Below, one piece after another: positions 22,346 through 35,330 of a stretch of DNA of 64,000 nt. Made by a program: the position numbers and the translations under genes. The DNA comes from Anoplolepis gracilipes (Eukaryota > Arthropoda > Insecta > Hymenoptera > Formicidae): assembly GCF_047496725.1 (NCBI RefSeq), contig NC_132980.1, positions 5,198,572-5,262,571 on the forward strand. Direction: 5' to 3'. The notes below the pieces were generated by a model that searched no databases, was not told the origin of the DNA, and saw only the letters and a list, made by a program, of their open reading frames with translations. The stretch's first letter is position 1; each line of letters begins with the position of its first letter.

Positions 22346-23815
22346 TGTTTATACATATATCACAGACGAATATATTAATGTAGATTTTGTATATATAATA
22401 TAAATCATAATTTTATATGTCAAACTTAATTTACATTATAAATAATGTATACTATAAAAAACTTGTAAATTTACCTATGATTGAAGAATTTCGAAACTAA
22501 AATCAAATAGAAATGTAAAAAAATTTTATAGAATATTTTTATATAAAATCAACTAAAAGCTTCAAATCTCTTACTTAACAATTTTATTCTTCACATATTT
22601 ATACTTTGTAATTTTATTTGCATCTATTACGAGTAAATTGAAATTAGAAGATAAGAGAATATCGATAATTTGAATTTATATCCTTGATGAGTGAATTTAT
22701 ATCCTTGAAAGGTTTCTTAAAAGCAATTCTTAATGTTGCTTCCTTGATGTATGATGTAAACTACAAACAGGTATTTTTGCATAATATTTCATTGTCGATT
22801 TCTATCCTAACAGATATATTATGAATTTAAATAAAGGAAAAAGTATATTTTTTTATTTATATTTGAGTTCAATTGTTTTTAATAATGAATAAATTCTAGA
22901 TTTATCGTAGATAAATTCTGAAAATAAACTCTTTGACCGTATCATATCTTTAACATTTACGAAACACACATTCCACAACACACAATACACACGGGGTCGT
23001 TTGTGACTCCAATCGGTTTTTTTACTACAACTTTACTTAATTTTTTGACATTAATTATACATAAATTAAAAATTTAGACCTTAACTAGTGTGCTCATAAA
23101 AAGTTTATTGATGTAAAAGTTATAGTTTTCATGTAAGGAAGCCTAGAAGTAAGCATTCGGAATAACGAAAAAATGTTATTTATTACATTAATTTTATATT
23201 CTATATAGGGTATTGTAACAGGAAAAAAATCGAATATAATTCTAAGATGTTTTATACTACATGAAAAAAATTAGTATAACTTCGTTTATTGCAAAAAGTT
23301 GAATTAATCAAAACAATCAAAGTGACATATTTTTGTTACTTCTTTTCTTGCAAATTATTTATAAATAATTTTAAATATTTGAAATTTTTCTTTTTATAAT
23401 AAAATGTATATATTTTTATAAAAAAACGATAAATGTTTGAAAAAACTTTAAAAACTCATAAATTTTATTAAAAAAGTTAGAATAATTTTAGAAGTCTTTA
23501 AAAATCTATAAATATTGACAAAAAAACTTAAAAAAAATCAATAAACTACTAATATTTCGAAACAATTAATACGCATAAAATATATACCGACCCAACAACA
23601 TACGTTTAAACACGTTTTACACATTGTCAGTAGTTACTATGGGACAGATGCACTGCAGACTCTTGTAGGCACGTCACTTAAGTATATTTCTGCTAGATAG
23701 CGCGAAATCTAAATTCAATTTTTTTTTAAGTACAGCATAAAAAAGTAAAAAATAAAATCGGAATCTCTCCCTGTATACCATAAGTATTAATGCAGATCAA
23801 GTAATCATCATTATT
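22346..23815 (+). other. Distal upstream flank of receptor copy 2
   Basis: Close copy of 6711-8215 with small indels (a short tandem duplication of TGAATTTATATCCTTGA near 22670-22708). It is non-coding and no gene is seen. Confidence 0.45.
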
Positions 23816-24272
23816 TACCCGTTGTCTTGCGCCATAAAAATTTTATATAATATTTTTCAAAGTTTAATATAAATATTAATTGAAACATTAGCTTCTAAAC
23901 AGTTTTTACGATATCGCTAAATTGATTCGTCTACTTTCTGTAGAAGTATATTAACAAAATTTCTTTAAACATCCTCTTACATGACTTATTAGTAGGTAAA
24001 TTGCTTCTTTATTATAATCGACAAGGCATCAATCACGGCAGTCTTCTCCTATTTATAGCGCGAATATGTACGTTTAACGCCAGTTCTTCTCGTCGTACAT
24101 TCGCGAGCATTGATTTCGTTGTTTCTCGGGAAAAGGACATCGTTGTCGTAATTAAAACATCACAGACAAACAACATACGTATTCTCGTGTTCGCAATTTA
24201 TTATTGCAGCCGTTAGATATTAAATTAAAAATTACTGTCAAAAAATCAAATTAATATCACAAATTATTGACG
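23816..24272 (+). promoter_or_regulatory. Proximal promoter and leader of receptor copy 2
   Basis: Same block as upstream of copy 1. The TATA-like CTATTTATAG is at 24049-24058, about 215 bases before the ATG. The shared leader frame runs from TTG at 24001 to 24216, and its first internal ATG of copy 1 is ACG here, which argues against a translated leader peptide. Confidence 0.5.
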
Positions 24273-27200
24273 ATGTACGGTAAAAGTTTTGAATTTTGGT
24301 GTTGTGCACTTTTGTTCTTCGTTTCATCTACAAAACCTCTGCAGAATTTTACAATTGACATTAAGCAGGATAACAATTCGATGGTGAGATACGAACTTCA
24401 CGTGAATTCCACTGAGAAAAATGGCAACGAGACAGTTTTCAATCGATATAATTTGCGTAAAAATTTCATCATGGATTACGAAGATGCTCAGGATGTGTTC
24501 CGTATTAATTCCAGAAGTAACAGTCGTAAAGATGTTGATTGGTTTCAGAATGAATTTCTCATGCATTATGTGAAATATCCTGAGAAACGTAATCGATTGC
24601 CGAGGGAGATTCGAGCAAACTTTACAAAGGTCGGCAACAAAAATCATATCAATAATGAAAATGACAATGAAGATTACATTGTTCCATACGAGACATGCGA
24701 CAATAAAACTTGTATTCGCCTATGTTGTCCTCTCGGCGATCGGTATAACTTATCACTTCGCAATTGCACTGAAGAAAGACCTAAATATGTTTTTTTAGAT
24801 GTATATAAATTCTGGAACGAAACAAATATGCAAACTGAATATAAGAAAATAGACGAAATGTTTCAATTGATTGTTCAGAATCCGTGCCCAAAACCTATGA
24901 AATTTGTACGCATCAATCTTAATGACGATAGTTGGGCATACTACAAATACGTTTTCTTCGAAAACGGCACTCTATATCTTTCTTACCTTGACCAATTCGT
25001 CGAATCAACATCCTATTGCCTAGCCTCTTTGAATCATGATGAGGTTATTGCAATTACTTGTACGGAGACTTTAACAAAAATTATAGAAGAAAGAAATAAT
25101 TATATCAATACAGTTATTCGACCGCTGATGGATGATGTGTTAAACATCATCAGTTTTATTTGCATTCTAGTGAATTTGCTATGTATGCTGATGTTACTCT
25201 TGGTTTACATTATACTACCAGAGCTTCATAATATACATGGTTTCATGTTGCGTCAATACAGCAGTATAGTGTCTATCCTTTACTTGAATACCCTCTTACT
25301 AAAGATAATCAAACGGAGTAATCTGGTGTATTCTGTCTGTGTTGCAGCCGGTATAGTATAGCCTCAATGATGCAGTTAATGCAATATATACTATATACAT
25401 TTGACTGATTTGTGTATACTTCTGTTATTCTTCATTAAATTTAATAAATTTTTAATTTCTTTCTAACAAACAATTGAAGTTTTTTTTTATACATGTAATT
25501 TGCCAATTATTATTCGTTTTAAAGTACCATCTCTAAATGTTGTTTATTTAAAATATTCTAAATAATTGCAGGTTTACTTAGCTATTTCAGCTCTGTAGCA
25601 TGTTACTTCTGGTTATGTGTAATGAGTTTCGATATGTGGTGGACATTTAGGTAAGTAACCAAGTTTTTCATACATTATTTATAATATAAATTAAATTTCA
25701 TAAAATTAGAATGTACATATACTACCCTCCATAAGTTTGGAAACATTCTATAACAATATTTAATATAAAGAAAATACATAATAGAAAACATTATTTTTGT
25801 TTGTAAATGTTTATTTACTGATTATATTAAAATTATCTTGAGTCGTGATTCATACGAAATCTGACGCGTTGGGGTCATTTTTAGTCATTGTGATTAATTT
25901 TATAAATTTTACAAAAACTTAAATTAAATTGCACTTAAAAATGACTTTTTATCACTCTGACGTGTAGTTATAATTCGTGCACTCATTACAGGCGCCACTA
26001 CATCTAATAGGCTGTACTAGTTCTAATTATAACAGAGTACGTGCTATAACAGAGCAGCACGCGCAATTCAACTTCGAACTCTCTGGTATTACAAAATAAT
26101 CACCGATATATTTTCGGCATGTATAAGTGTTCCAAATGTTCTGAATGGAAATATTTGTTGTCGTATAATATATTTATATCACAAACCTACATAGATCACT
26201 ATCGTACAACTGCTTATCTGTTTCCTAATTTATGGAGGGCAGTGTATATAATACAATCGAGACAGAATGAAATCTTATTTGTGACATATAAACCCATTTG
26301 TTGAGATTAAATCTATGACAATATATTTATAAATATAAAAGATACTGTTATAATATTTTGCATTGCATTACGAGAAAATACTTCATCGTGTCACGTGTGT
26401 ATATGTGTGCTGATTGATATTATAAAAACAATTACCCTGTTCTTTAATAAAATGATATTTTAAGTGGTAAATATGGATATTAAGGGACCCGCTTTCAATG
26501 ACTGACTGTGATATATTTTGTTAAAAAAGTTTCTAGATTGTTTATTAAAAAAATTATTAAAAAAAATTTATCAAGTAGAATATGAATTTTAATACGTTTG
26601 TTTATTTACATTTAATAAACCAAATGCACTTATGGTGTAGGACTGTGATCCATCACCTGTATTCTCATCCTGAAAAAATTAAGCTAACTTAATCCATTCT
26701 GAGGAAGTTGAACTTTTAACTTTTTTCACCTCTAAAAAATAAATTGAATTTAATCAGTTGTCTTTGGGAGTGCAGAGTAAAAGGAGAAATCCCATCCACA
26801 GTCATACGTTCACTTAATAAACAATACAACTTAAATATACTTAACTGACGTAAACTTCATGCTTGAACAAACTCAGAAGATTGCATTAATTTTTTTAATT
26901 GTTAATATCTTTTTAACAAGCAACGAGCCACTAAACCATTATACGTTACTTAGAGTAGTGACATTGACAACGTACGTCAGGATCGTTGTCATTGGAAAAG
27001 GGTGCCCTATATTTATCTTTCATATACATATTTACAAAAGACAGATTTTTAAACTTCTTAATCAAAAACATATTTCTTTTAATGTGCATTTGCATCCAAA
27101 CTTTTTATTTATTACCGGTTAAATGTAAAGTGTAAACTGCTCTTTGCAGAAATTTCAGCTCGTTAAAAAAGAAAGCGAACCAACAAGAAAACAACAGGAA

Positions 27201-28968
27201 AAAGCTTCTATATTCTATTTTTGTTTGGGGAGTTTCCTTCTTTTTCGTTATTATCTGTATCATCATGGATTTCGTTCCTAGCGTGCCGAAAAGCATGATC
27301 CGACCGAAATTTCAGGTCCACACATGTTGGTTTCAATGTAAGTGTATCTTAGCGTTAACATAATTCTATTGACAATATATTTAATTATGGATAATCCATT
27401 TGAAAATTTATTTTAAAAGTAAAGCATGTTTTATATACTTGCAATATATGATACCATTTGAAAAGCTTTATTTTATATTTCAGTTGGTGCGTCGGATCAG
27501 TTATACAATTTCACGCCCAAATTTAGTTCTACTGTTATTAGCATAATTTTATCCATTCATACAGCACTGAAGATTATGCGCTATGAGAAGGACACAGCTC
27601 ATCGTCTTCAAGGTGCAGAGAGCCGATGTTATAATGAAAACAAGAAATGGTTCGTACGAAAACAACTCTATATTGATACACAGTTCCTATTTTAGTTAAT
27701 AAAATATTTGTCATCGTATTCATTTGTGGACGGCATTGCAAAATTGATAGTTTTCAGTCATTTTTTACATTTTTCGACACAAGAATGAATTAAACATTTT
27801 TAGATTCTTCTGCTTGCGGCAATGTGCTTTATCATTTATAAGATTTTTTTTGTACAAATCTATTACCGCTATTTAATTGCGCGGGAATTTTCTCAGCAGT
27901 ATCTGTTATTTTCGAAAATATATAATAAACAAAAAGAATAAATTTAAGATAAATATTTATATCTATTAATCCTCTGAGCATGAAAATTACTTTCATTGAT
28001 ATTTTTGTTCGAAAAAAATACAATTATTCCTCTTTCTATTTCTCTCTCTTCTTATAAGTTTAAAGTTTATTTTATTAACTCATTTTTATTTAATGAAATT
28101 AATAGTATTTATTATATTGTATATCATATTTAATATTTCGAATATAAGGCTCTTATTATTCACAAACAAGCAGTTATCAATTCGGTGAATAAGAGCCGTA
28201 CGCAGATGTTAATGCGTAAATTTCTTAGAAATTAATATTTTACTTGGTGTATTTACCAAGAAATAGATTCTCATTTTTGAGATTTCTATACCCCCTCTTT
28301 ACTCCCCTAAAGAGACGTAGGTGAGAAATATGTGCCCTGTGCACGTTTCAATTTTCGCGGAAGAAAAATAAATTCTCAGAAATTTACGCATTAACATCTG
28401 CGTACGGTTCTTATTCACCAGGTTGATAGTTGTTTGTATATTATATTGTCTCTATGTAATCTAAAAATGTAAAGTAATTACGAATTTTTGAATTATATCT
28501 TCATAAAGCATTATAATGTTCATAAGCTTGCTTTTAATAATTACTTATATTGTAATTTTAAAGTATAAAATAGAAATTTTTATATTTATTTGCAGGGCCA
28601 ATCTGTATTTAAAATTGTTTATAATGTTATTTATTATAATAGCCATGGAGGCTATTATGGCGGCAGCTTTGGATTTTTGGGTGGTTAAGGATTACACTAA
28701 TTTAACAATATTTTTCATTGTGTTAAGTATTTTTATACTGGAATTAATTAAAGGAGTTGGTATTTTCATATTATTTGTGTGTAAGAAAATAATTATACAA
28801 ATGCTGTTAAAACATTTTCGTCAGAATCGCCGATATAGGTTCAAAATTTTTACACGTAAGGGTTTTTACAATTTTGAGCATGTACATCACAATATCCAAC
28901 ACATGAATTCTGTGGAAAAATATAAACTACTGCAAAACGAAAGCATAAACAAAGAATTTATCCAATGA
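24273..28968 (+). CDS. Methuselah-like GPCR, copy 2 (five exons, 627 aa)
   Basis: Plasma-membrane seven-transmembrane receptor, closest to copy 1. Exons: 24273-25350, 25572-25650, 27150-27337, 27484-27649, 28596-28968, with phases 1, 2, 1, 2. The total is 1884 bases including stop, with no frame break. The ectodomain keeps all eight signature cysteines, and its core is TCIRLCCPLGDRYN. Differences from copy 1 cluster at the end of the ectodomain and in TM1 (DDVLNIISFICILVN), while TM2 and the GFMLRQYSS loop are unchanged. Exon 5 has one more codon than copy 1 (FWVVKDYTN). Intron 2 holds the 524-bp Tc1-like element and intron 4 the family C palindrome. Probably functional; ligand unknown. Confidence 0.85.
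25721..26244. mobile_element. Tc1/mariner-like MITE in intron 2 of copy 2, long form
   Basis: Same element and site as 10097-10347. It has an extra central stretch (about 25862-26130) that includes GGCGCCACTACATCTAATAG. Either a second element is nested here or copy 1 carries an internal deletion. The left end has decayed (CTACCCTCCATAAGTTTG). Confidence 0.65.
28150..28440. mobile_element. Palindromic MITE family C in intron 4 of copy 2, long form
   Basis: Inverted arms (around 28176-28232 and 28376-28432) with core GAGCCGTACGCAGATGTTAA. They enclose about 140 bp that is partly missing in copy 1. It is shared by copies 1 and 2 only. Confidence 0.7.
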
Positions 28969-29064
28969 GATCAATTTTATATATAGGATGTCCCAAACTT
29001 ACCGCATCACTTGATAGTAACAGAATTGTGAAGTTATTTAAAGACAGAAATCTTAATATTTAAA

Positions 29065-29806
29065 CGACTAGCTGAGTAATTACCAACCATATAGACTTCA
29101 ATTGGAATAATGTAGAAATATTAAATATCGAAAAGTTTTATAATGAAAGATTATTATCGGAAATGATTTACATTAATAGACAAAAAATAGTCTTAATGTG
29201 CAGACAGATACTGATTGTTTAGACGCTACTTATAAGGACATGATAAACAATCTATCAAAAATTTGATGCGTTTATTGTTATATTAAGGTTAGTCTTGTCC
29301 CGACGGTTGATCACTAAACATCACATTAGAAGTAATTGTAATCGTCAAGTATTAGATACTGACAGCCTTGGATATTAAGGTATTACCAATTTTATTTGTT
29401 TGACATATTACCTACCAGACTCAATTTATAATTCCATCTTATATATATAATAATACACATCACCCCTCTTGGCTTTTCACCCAGAGAGAGGCGTTTATTC
29501 GGTTTTTAATTTTCACTTTTATGGCTGTTAGTGTCTAATCAATATGGTACTATAAATGGATTAATTTTAATTGTACTGTGTCAAGTATGTTGCGTTTTCC
29601 TTTTAGTTATATATAATTTGCGCTGAAACTAGTAAAAAAATTGACCGAAACATTCGCATCTGTAGTTAGATGGCTAGAATAGCAAATATTTAATAATAAA
29701 AATAAATAAATTTTTACGCTCACTAATGACTGACCTTGGACCCTCATTGGCCAATTTGTAAATTGTTTGTATATGACCATAGAGGACGGCCTTAATTTAG
29801 TTATTG
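29065..29806 (+). mobile_element. PLE P2 relic after receptor copy 2
   Basis: Same insertion as 13115-13873. Flanking repeats are TCTTAATATTTAAA (29051-29064) and TTTTAATATTTAAA (29807-29820). It keeps a slightly better reading (DFNWNNVEILN, LLSEMIYINRQ, DCLDATYKDMINNLSKI then stop) but is still frameshifted. The hammerhead-like motif at about 29620-29650 is decayed (CTGAAAC). Confidence 0.7.
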
Positions 29807-30039
29807 TTTTAATATTTAAAGTTTGCGATTTTAGTAGTCGGCGTTTAAAACTGACCAATTGGATTGTTAAAATTATTAAAATTATTATTCAAATTGTTAT
29901 AAATTCTCTCAACGTAACATGTTTATAAAATGTTTTGATATATCGCGCGAGTTTTGAACAATTCAATTAGTTCAAACGTTTCTCAATCACAAATGACTGT
30001 AATATCTACTATTAATAAGTGCAATAAATTAAGAAACCC

Positions 30040-30400
30040 TGTACTTCGGCATTTGATTACTTTTTTCGTGATATTTCGTATAATGCGCGGGAAATTCATT
30101 CTATATTGAGTAATCATTTTTGCGATTATTACTTTTGGAATTAATATGGAAGACATGTTGAGCATTATCGTTATGCAAAGTGAAATTTAAAAAAAAATTG
30201 TACCGATTGGAATCCATCTGACTGTCATTATTTTTTAGTAGAATTTGCGGGATGCTCGTATCTCGCTATCGAATTGTTATTTCGTTTGTTTTCAATTGTG
30301 AAATTTTGCAGACATTTTGAAGATGAAGCTAAGAATTAAGAGTACGTGACACCAAAGTGCAAAACTTTTATACCGCATCGTCGTTGCAGAATTAATTAGT
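30040..30400 (-). pseudogene. Inverted Mthl exon 1 fragment
   Basis: On the minus strand the sequence resembles Mthl exon 1 from the signal-like region (about 30365) to the ectodomain before the first cysteine (about 30045). The segment near 30165-30040 matches the family's NEFxxxYxKYxEKxN stretch. Stops and shifts make it untranslatable. It is nearly identical to part of 44893-45360, so both derive from one older inverted copy, cut here before the cysteine core. Confidence 0.6.
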
Positions 30401-30444
30401 CTCTTTTGTAGCAATTTCTTAATCTAGAATCTAATCTGTTGCAA

Positions 30445-30655
30445 TTAATTTCGGAAATTAAAATACATATATTGCTTGTTTACGGTTTGTCGTGAAAATA
30501 AATTATTTTCCCGACAATAAATGAAATCACTGTTCGCGAATGTATGACGAAAGAAATTTGCAAGAAACACACGTATTTGTGCGATCAATAAAAAGAGACC
30601 ACCCTGATTTATGAATCGCCGATAATAATAAAGAAGCAGTTGTATCTGCCAAGGA
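30445..30655 (-). promoter_or_regulatory. Inverted Mthl promoter block
   Basis: On the minus strand this is a diverged version of the receptor leader block. The frame LLYYYRRFINQGxLFLLIAQ matches the leader frame of copies 1-3 (LLYYNRQGINHGSLLLFIAR). It lies directly upstream (minus strand) of the exon 1 fragment at 30040-30400. It is recurrent at 45460-45690. Confidence 0.5.
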
Positions 30656-31440
30656 TTCATATATACACGATGCTTAAAAAAATACTTTATTAATTTCAAC
30701 AAAGAGGAAACGCATTTATTCAGCGATATGCAAAAAGACAATTTGTTACAAATATTATACATTGCATGTAAGAACATTTTCACGGAGCAAATAAATAACG
30801 AATTTTTTTTTATCTGTATTAAGCATATGATACAATTGAAGTATTTAGATCGAAACATAACTACAAAATCAAATATTGAATAAAAAGTTTTTATTTTTTT
30901 CTATTATCTCTTACATCAAATAATGTGTCAGTTAAGATAGATGTTGACAATGAAATATTATGCAAAACATCCGGTTTGTAGTCATTTACATAGCACGCAT
31001 CAAACTTCATGAAAGATAATGATATTCAAATGACGTCGATATTTGTTCTCAGTTCATAATCTTAATTTTATTTTTAAAAAGAAAAAATGTACAAATCCAA
31101 GTTATGAATATGTGAAAAACAAAGATATGCTAAATGAGTGATGTGAAATTCGCAGTTGATTTTATTACGTAAATCGTTTAATAATTACACAGACATAAGG
31201 AAACGCTACCTCATTAATTGTCAATTATATTATCAAAGTTTTAATTAACAATCGTTATTTTTTGAAAAGTTATTAATAAAAAAGGAATAATAAATAGTGT
31301 GTAATTCTGTGATACTGTGTCTAAATTATACGTTTTTCAATATTTTATTGTAAAATCAATATTTGATTTTGTAAAATAAAATCCATGTAAAATGGGTATC
31401 CATAGAAGACATGTGGACGTGAGAAAAGAGCTCTTTATTA
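30656..31440 (-). other. Inverted Mthl upstream flank, third copy
   Basis: Matches 3411-4207. It continues the inverted promoter outward, so this end of the inverted receptor is complete in order: flank, promoter, exon 1 (minus strand). No gene is recognised. Confidence 0.5.
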
Positions 31441-31599
31441 TTTAAAATGTTTATAAATATGGTATTAATAATCAATTGTATAATATAATTGATCATTAAT
31501 ATTATATTTATGAACATTTTAAGTAATACTCCATGAAAATAAATAATTCGAAAAATTATAATTGTTTTATGTTTTTAGATATATATACTCATAGAAATA
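31441..31599. other. Site lacking the family B element
   Basis: The flanks that surround family B at 4208 and 17809 meet here through a short AT-rich stretch with AATCAATTGTATAATATAAT. No element or gene is seen. Confidence 0.4.
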
Positions 31600-32650
31600 A
31601 TATAATAAATACTATTAAATTAAATAAATAAAAATAAGATAATTATGGAAATTTTAAGCTTAAGAGAAGAAAGAGAAACAAAGAGAAAAAAAGTTGTACC
31701 TTTTTTCAAAAAATATTTTTAAAAAAGCAGTTTTTATACTAAGAGAATTAATAAACATAAATATCATCTTAATTTTATTTCTATAGTTTATCATATATTT
31801 TCGCAGATATCAGACACTGTTGAAAAAATGTGTGCGCGATTGAACAGCAATAATATGTTTTTACAAAAAATCTCATAAATGTGAAACACACATTGTCCCA
31901 AGTAGAAGAATCCAAAAATGTTCAAGCCTCTCTTGCATTAATAAATGTAAAAAATGATCAAAAACGATTAATTTTGCAATTCACAAATAAATACGGTGGT
32001 ATATATTTTATTATCAAAATAACATAACTGTATATCAGTATAGGTTTGTTTAAGTAGCATTTGTTATTTTCTATTTGATAAGCATGATAATTTCTGCTAA
32101 AATAGACTACCCTACTATTTTTACTCTATTTCAGTTTATTTTAAGACATTACCATAAACACATTTTAATATTTTTTAATTCTTAAACAATTTTAATTTAA
32201 ATTAAAAAATTAAACTAAAGAAAATTTACATTTTAATTTATATATTAATTTTATATTTTGATATTTTAATTGTTATTATAATCTAAACATATTTATTTGA
32301 TTTTTTTTAAACAATATAATAAGAAATTTATTTATTTTTTATTATTTTGATAAAAATTTTTTATTTCTATTGTATAGCCCAAATCCTTAATAAGATTACG
32401 TTAATAATAATATATAGGTACTCACAATAAATCAAACATAATGCCAAATGACGGATTTCGGCAAGCTGACAAATTCTATGATGATACGGATAATAGTGGA
32501 AATAAAAAAACTTTCTCAAGCATAGATAAAATATATAAAATTCTTTTTTCGTTGATGTTTAACATTTTTTTGGATTAATTGTAAGCGAAAATCTTTGCAA
32601 AAAGCAATTTATATTTAAGTGGTAACAAATAAAAAAGGTTGGGATGTAAA
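31600..32650 (-). pseudogene. Inverted Mthl pseudogene, exon 3 to intron 4, third copy
   Basis: Minus-strand exon 3 relic lies at about 32600-32430 with several further substitutions compared with 5701-5872. Intron 4 sequence follows at about 32090-31610. It is non-functional. Confidence 0.55.
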
Positions 32651-33045
32651 TTTATATTTAAAAAAATACGATTTTAAGAAGAATGCTTAAAACATTATAC
32701 AACTCTATAAACTTGTAAATATATAATTATATAAAATTATTTACGTTATGTTTACAATCGACAAGATAAACTACTACATATTTACATATAAAATTGATAT
32801 TTAATTTGATCATCAATTTTGATTTAGCAAAGCATTTGATTGAGAAATTAAACTTGTACTACTGTATGAAAAATGAAGAAAAATTAATATAATACTGATT
32901 TAAACTTTTATAAAATAAAAAAAAAATTACAAGAAAGTTTATAATATTATATATTGTTAATTATTATATAATATAATAAAAGTTTATTAATAATTTAAAA
33001 TACATTTTAATAATACATTATTTCACTTTTAGTTATTATTGTAGT
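32651..33045 (+). other. AT-rich block X-like sequence
   Basis: Corresponds to 5961-6300 in the first unit. It is non-coding and no gene is seen. It ends where the hAT-like element begins. Confidence 0.4.
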
Positions 33046-33054
33046 CCCAGAAAA

Positions 33055-33578
33055 GTGATGAGCGATTATTTAGAAAGAATCGATTTTTGAATCAATCTTG
33101 AATCGAAGTAACTAAGATCGATTTACTAAAAAAATCGGACCAAAAGAATCGATTTCCTAAAAATCGATCTAAAAAATCAAAATTACATAACAAGAACTAA
33201 AAAGTCATAATTTTGTAAGATGGATTATATTTGCATAACTATAGTAAATTATGGTTTACTTTAAAATAATTTGATTTATAAAATTATTTGACATTAGTTT
33301 CGGAGACACTCAAAAATATTTAAAAAAAGAATAACAATATTTGAAAACATTTTTTTTTTTTTTATATATTTATTCAATTTTTTATTCGTGCGCAGATTGA
33401 AAAGCGCCACTTTTGACACCACTAAACGTACGTATAACGAATATCAAATATCAACAGATCAAAATTCAATTTTCTACAAAAAGAATCGATTCGTATAAGA
33501 ATCGAACAGAAAAAAATCAATTTTTTGAGGAGAAAGATCGATTTTCTGAAAATCGAATCGAGATCGCTCATCACTAAT
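33055..33578. mobile_element. hAT-like non-autonomous element rich in AATCGAT
   Basis: The ends are inverted: GTGATGAGCGAT at the left (33055-33066) and ATCGCTCATCAC at the right (33564-33575). The motif resembles the common hAT end xAGTGATGGGC. The interior has many copies of AATCGATTTxT. A relative in reverse order starts at 63194. There is no transposase. The short frames at 33422-33713 are chance. Confidence 0.6.
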
Positions 33579-33589
33579 ATATATATATA

Positions 33590-33815
33590 TGTATATACAT
33601 ATATGATAATATATAAAGCGACTATAAATGATGCAGAAATGCATCGTGACCGAAGCGATAATCGCACGAGACCGGAAAGCGCTCCAGGAGACGTACCGGA
33701 AAGGTGTCACTGAATTGCAAAAAGTACAAGCGAGGAATTTTGACTTTGAACTTTCTCGCCTGCACTAGGACCCGAATCCGCGAATTCAGCAACATGACCA
33801 TATTTGGTCATCTGA
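33590..33815 (+). other. GC-richer foreign fragment with a 45-codon coding-like frame
   Basis: This stretch is not found in the sister units and is far richer in GC than its surroundings. From ATG 33631 to TAG 33766-33768 it reads MQKCIVTEAIIARDRKAL, then an amphipathic Lys/Gln/Glu-rich stretch ending NFDFELSRLH. The frame after the stop still looks protein-like (DPNPRIQQHD). It could be a fragment of a host gene or transposon protein carried in by an insertion. The family is not recognised. Confidence 0.35.
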
Positions 33816-35330
33816 ACGCATATGTTTATATATCTCAGACGAATATATTATTGTGGATTTTGTATATATAATATAAATCATAATTTTACATATTAAACTT
33901 AATTTACATTATAAATAATGTATTCTATGAAAGACTTATAAATTTACCTACGATTGAAAAATTTCGAAACAATCAAAATAAAATTTAAATGTAAAAATTT
34001 TATAGAATATCTTTATGTAAAATCAACTAAAACCTTCAAATCTCTTATTTAATCTTATTATTCTTCACAATCTTATTATTCTTTACAATCTTATTATTCT
34101 TTACAATCTTATTATTCTTCACATTTTTATACTTTGCAATTTTATTTGCATTTTTTATGAATAAATTGAAATAAAAGATAAGAGAATGTCGATAATTTAA
34201 ATTTATATCCTCGATGAAAAGTTTTTAAAAGCAATTCTTAATGTGGCTTCCTTGATGTATGATGAAAACAACTACAAACAGGTATTTTTGCATAATATTT
34301 TATTGTCGATTCTCATCTTAACAGACGTATTATGAATTTAAAATAAAGGAAAAAGTATATTTTTAAATTTATATTTGATTTTAATGGTTTTTAATAATAA
34401 ATAAATTCTAAATTTATTGTAGATAAATTCTAAAAATGAATTCTTCGACTATATCATATCTTTAACACTTGCGGTACACACATTCCACTACACACGATAC
34501 ACAGGGGGTCGTTTGTGACCCCGATTAATTTTTTTGCTATGACTTCACTTAGAATTAATTTTTTTGACATTAATCATCCATGAATTGAAAATTTAGACCT
34601 TAACAAGTGTGCTCATAAAAAGTTTATTGATGTAAAAGTTATAGTTTTGATGTAAGGAAGCCTAGAAGTAAGCATTCGGAATAACATCGAAAAAATGTCA
34701 TTTTTTACATTAATTTTATATCCTATATAGGGTATTGTAACAGAAAAAATCGAATATAATTTTAAGGTAGAAGTCTCATACTACACGAAAGAATTATTAT
34801 AACTTCGTGCCTAGCAAAAAGTTGAAATATTCAAAAGAATCAAAATGATATACTTTTGTTACCTTTTTTCATTGAATTACTTATAAATAATTTTAAGTAA
34901 TTGAAATTTTTCTTTATATAATAAAATGTTTACATTTTTATAAAAAAACGATAAATGTTTGGATAAACTTTAAAAACTCATAAATTTTATAAAAAAAAGT
35001 ATAAATAATTTTAGAAGCTTTAAAAAATCTGTAAAAAACAACTTAAAAAAAATCCATAAACTACTTATATTTCGAAATAGTTAATACACATGGGGTATAT
35101 ACCGACCCAATAACACACGTTTAAACGTTTCACTCATTGTCAGTAGTTAGAGGCAGACTAACTATGGGACAGATGCACTGCAGACTCTTATAGGCACGTC
35201 ACTTAAGTATATTACTGCTAGATAGCGCGAAATCTAGACTCATTTTTTTATAAGTACAGCATGAAAAAATAAAAAATAAAATCGGCATCTATCCCTGTGT
35301 ACCGTAAGTATTAATGCAGATAAAAAAACC
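33816..35330 (+). other. Distal upstream flank of receptor copy 3
   Basis: Diverged copy of 6711-8215. It keeps the landmarks ACTACAAACAGG (near 34270), GGGGTCGTTTGTGACC (near 34505) and TATAGGGTATTGTAACAG (near 34726). It is non-coding and contains the 18-bp tandem repeat. Confidence 0.45.
34052..34124. repeat. Four-copy 18-bp tandem repeat
   Basis: About four head-to-tail copies of ATCTTATTATTCTTTACA with C/T changes. The sister flanks hold a single copy (compare about 6950-6970), so this is a local expansion. Confidence 0.75.
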
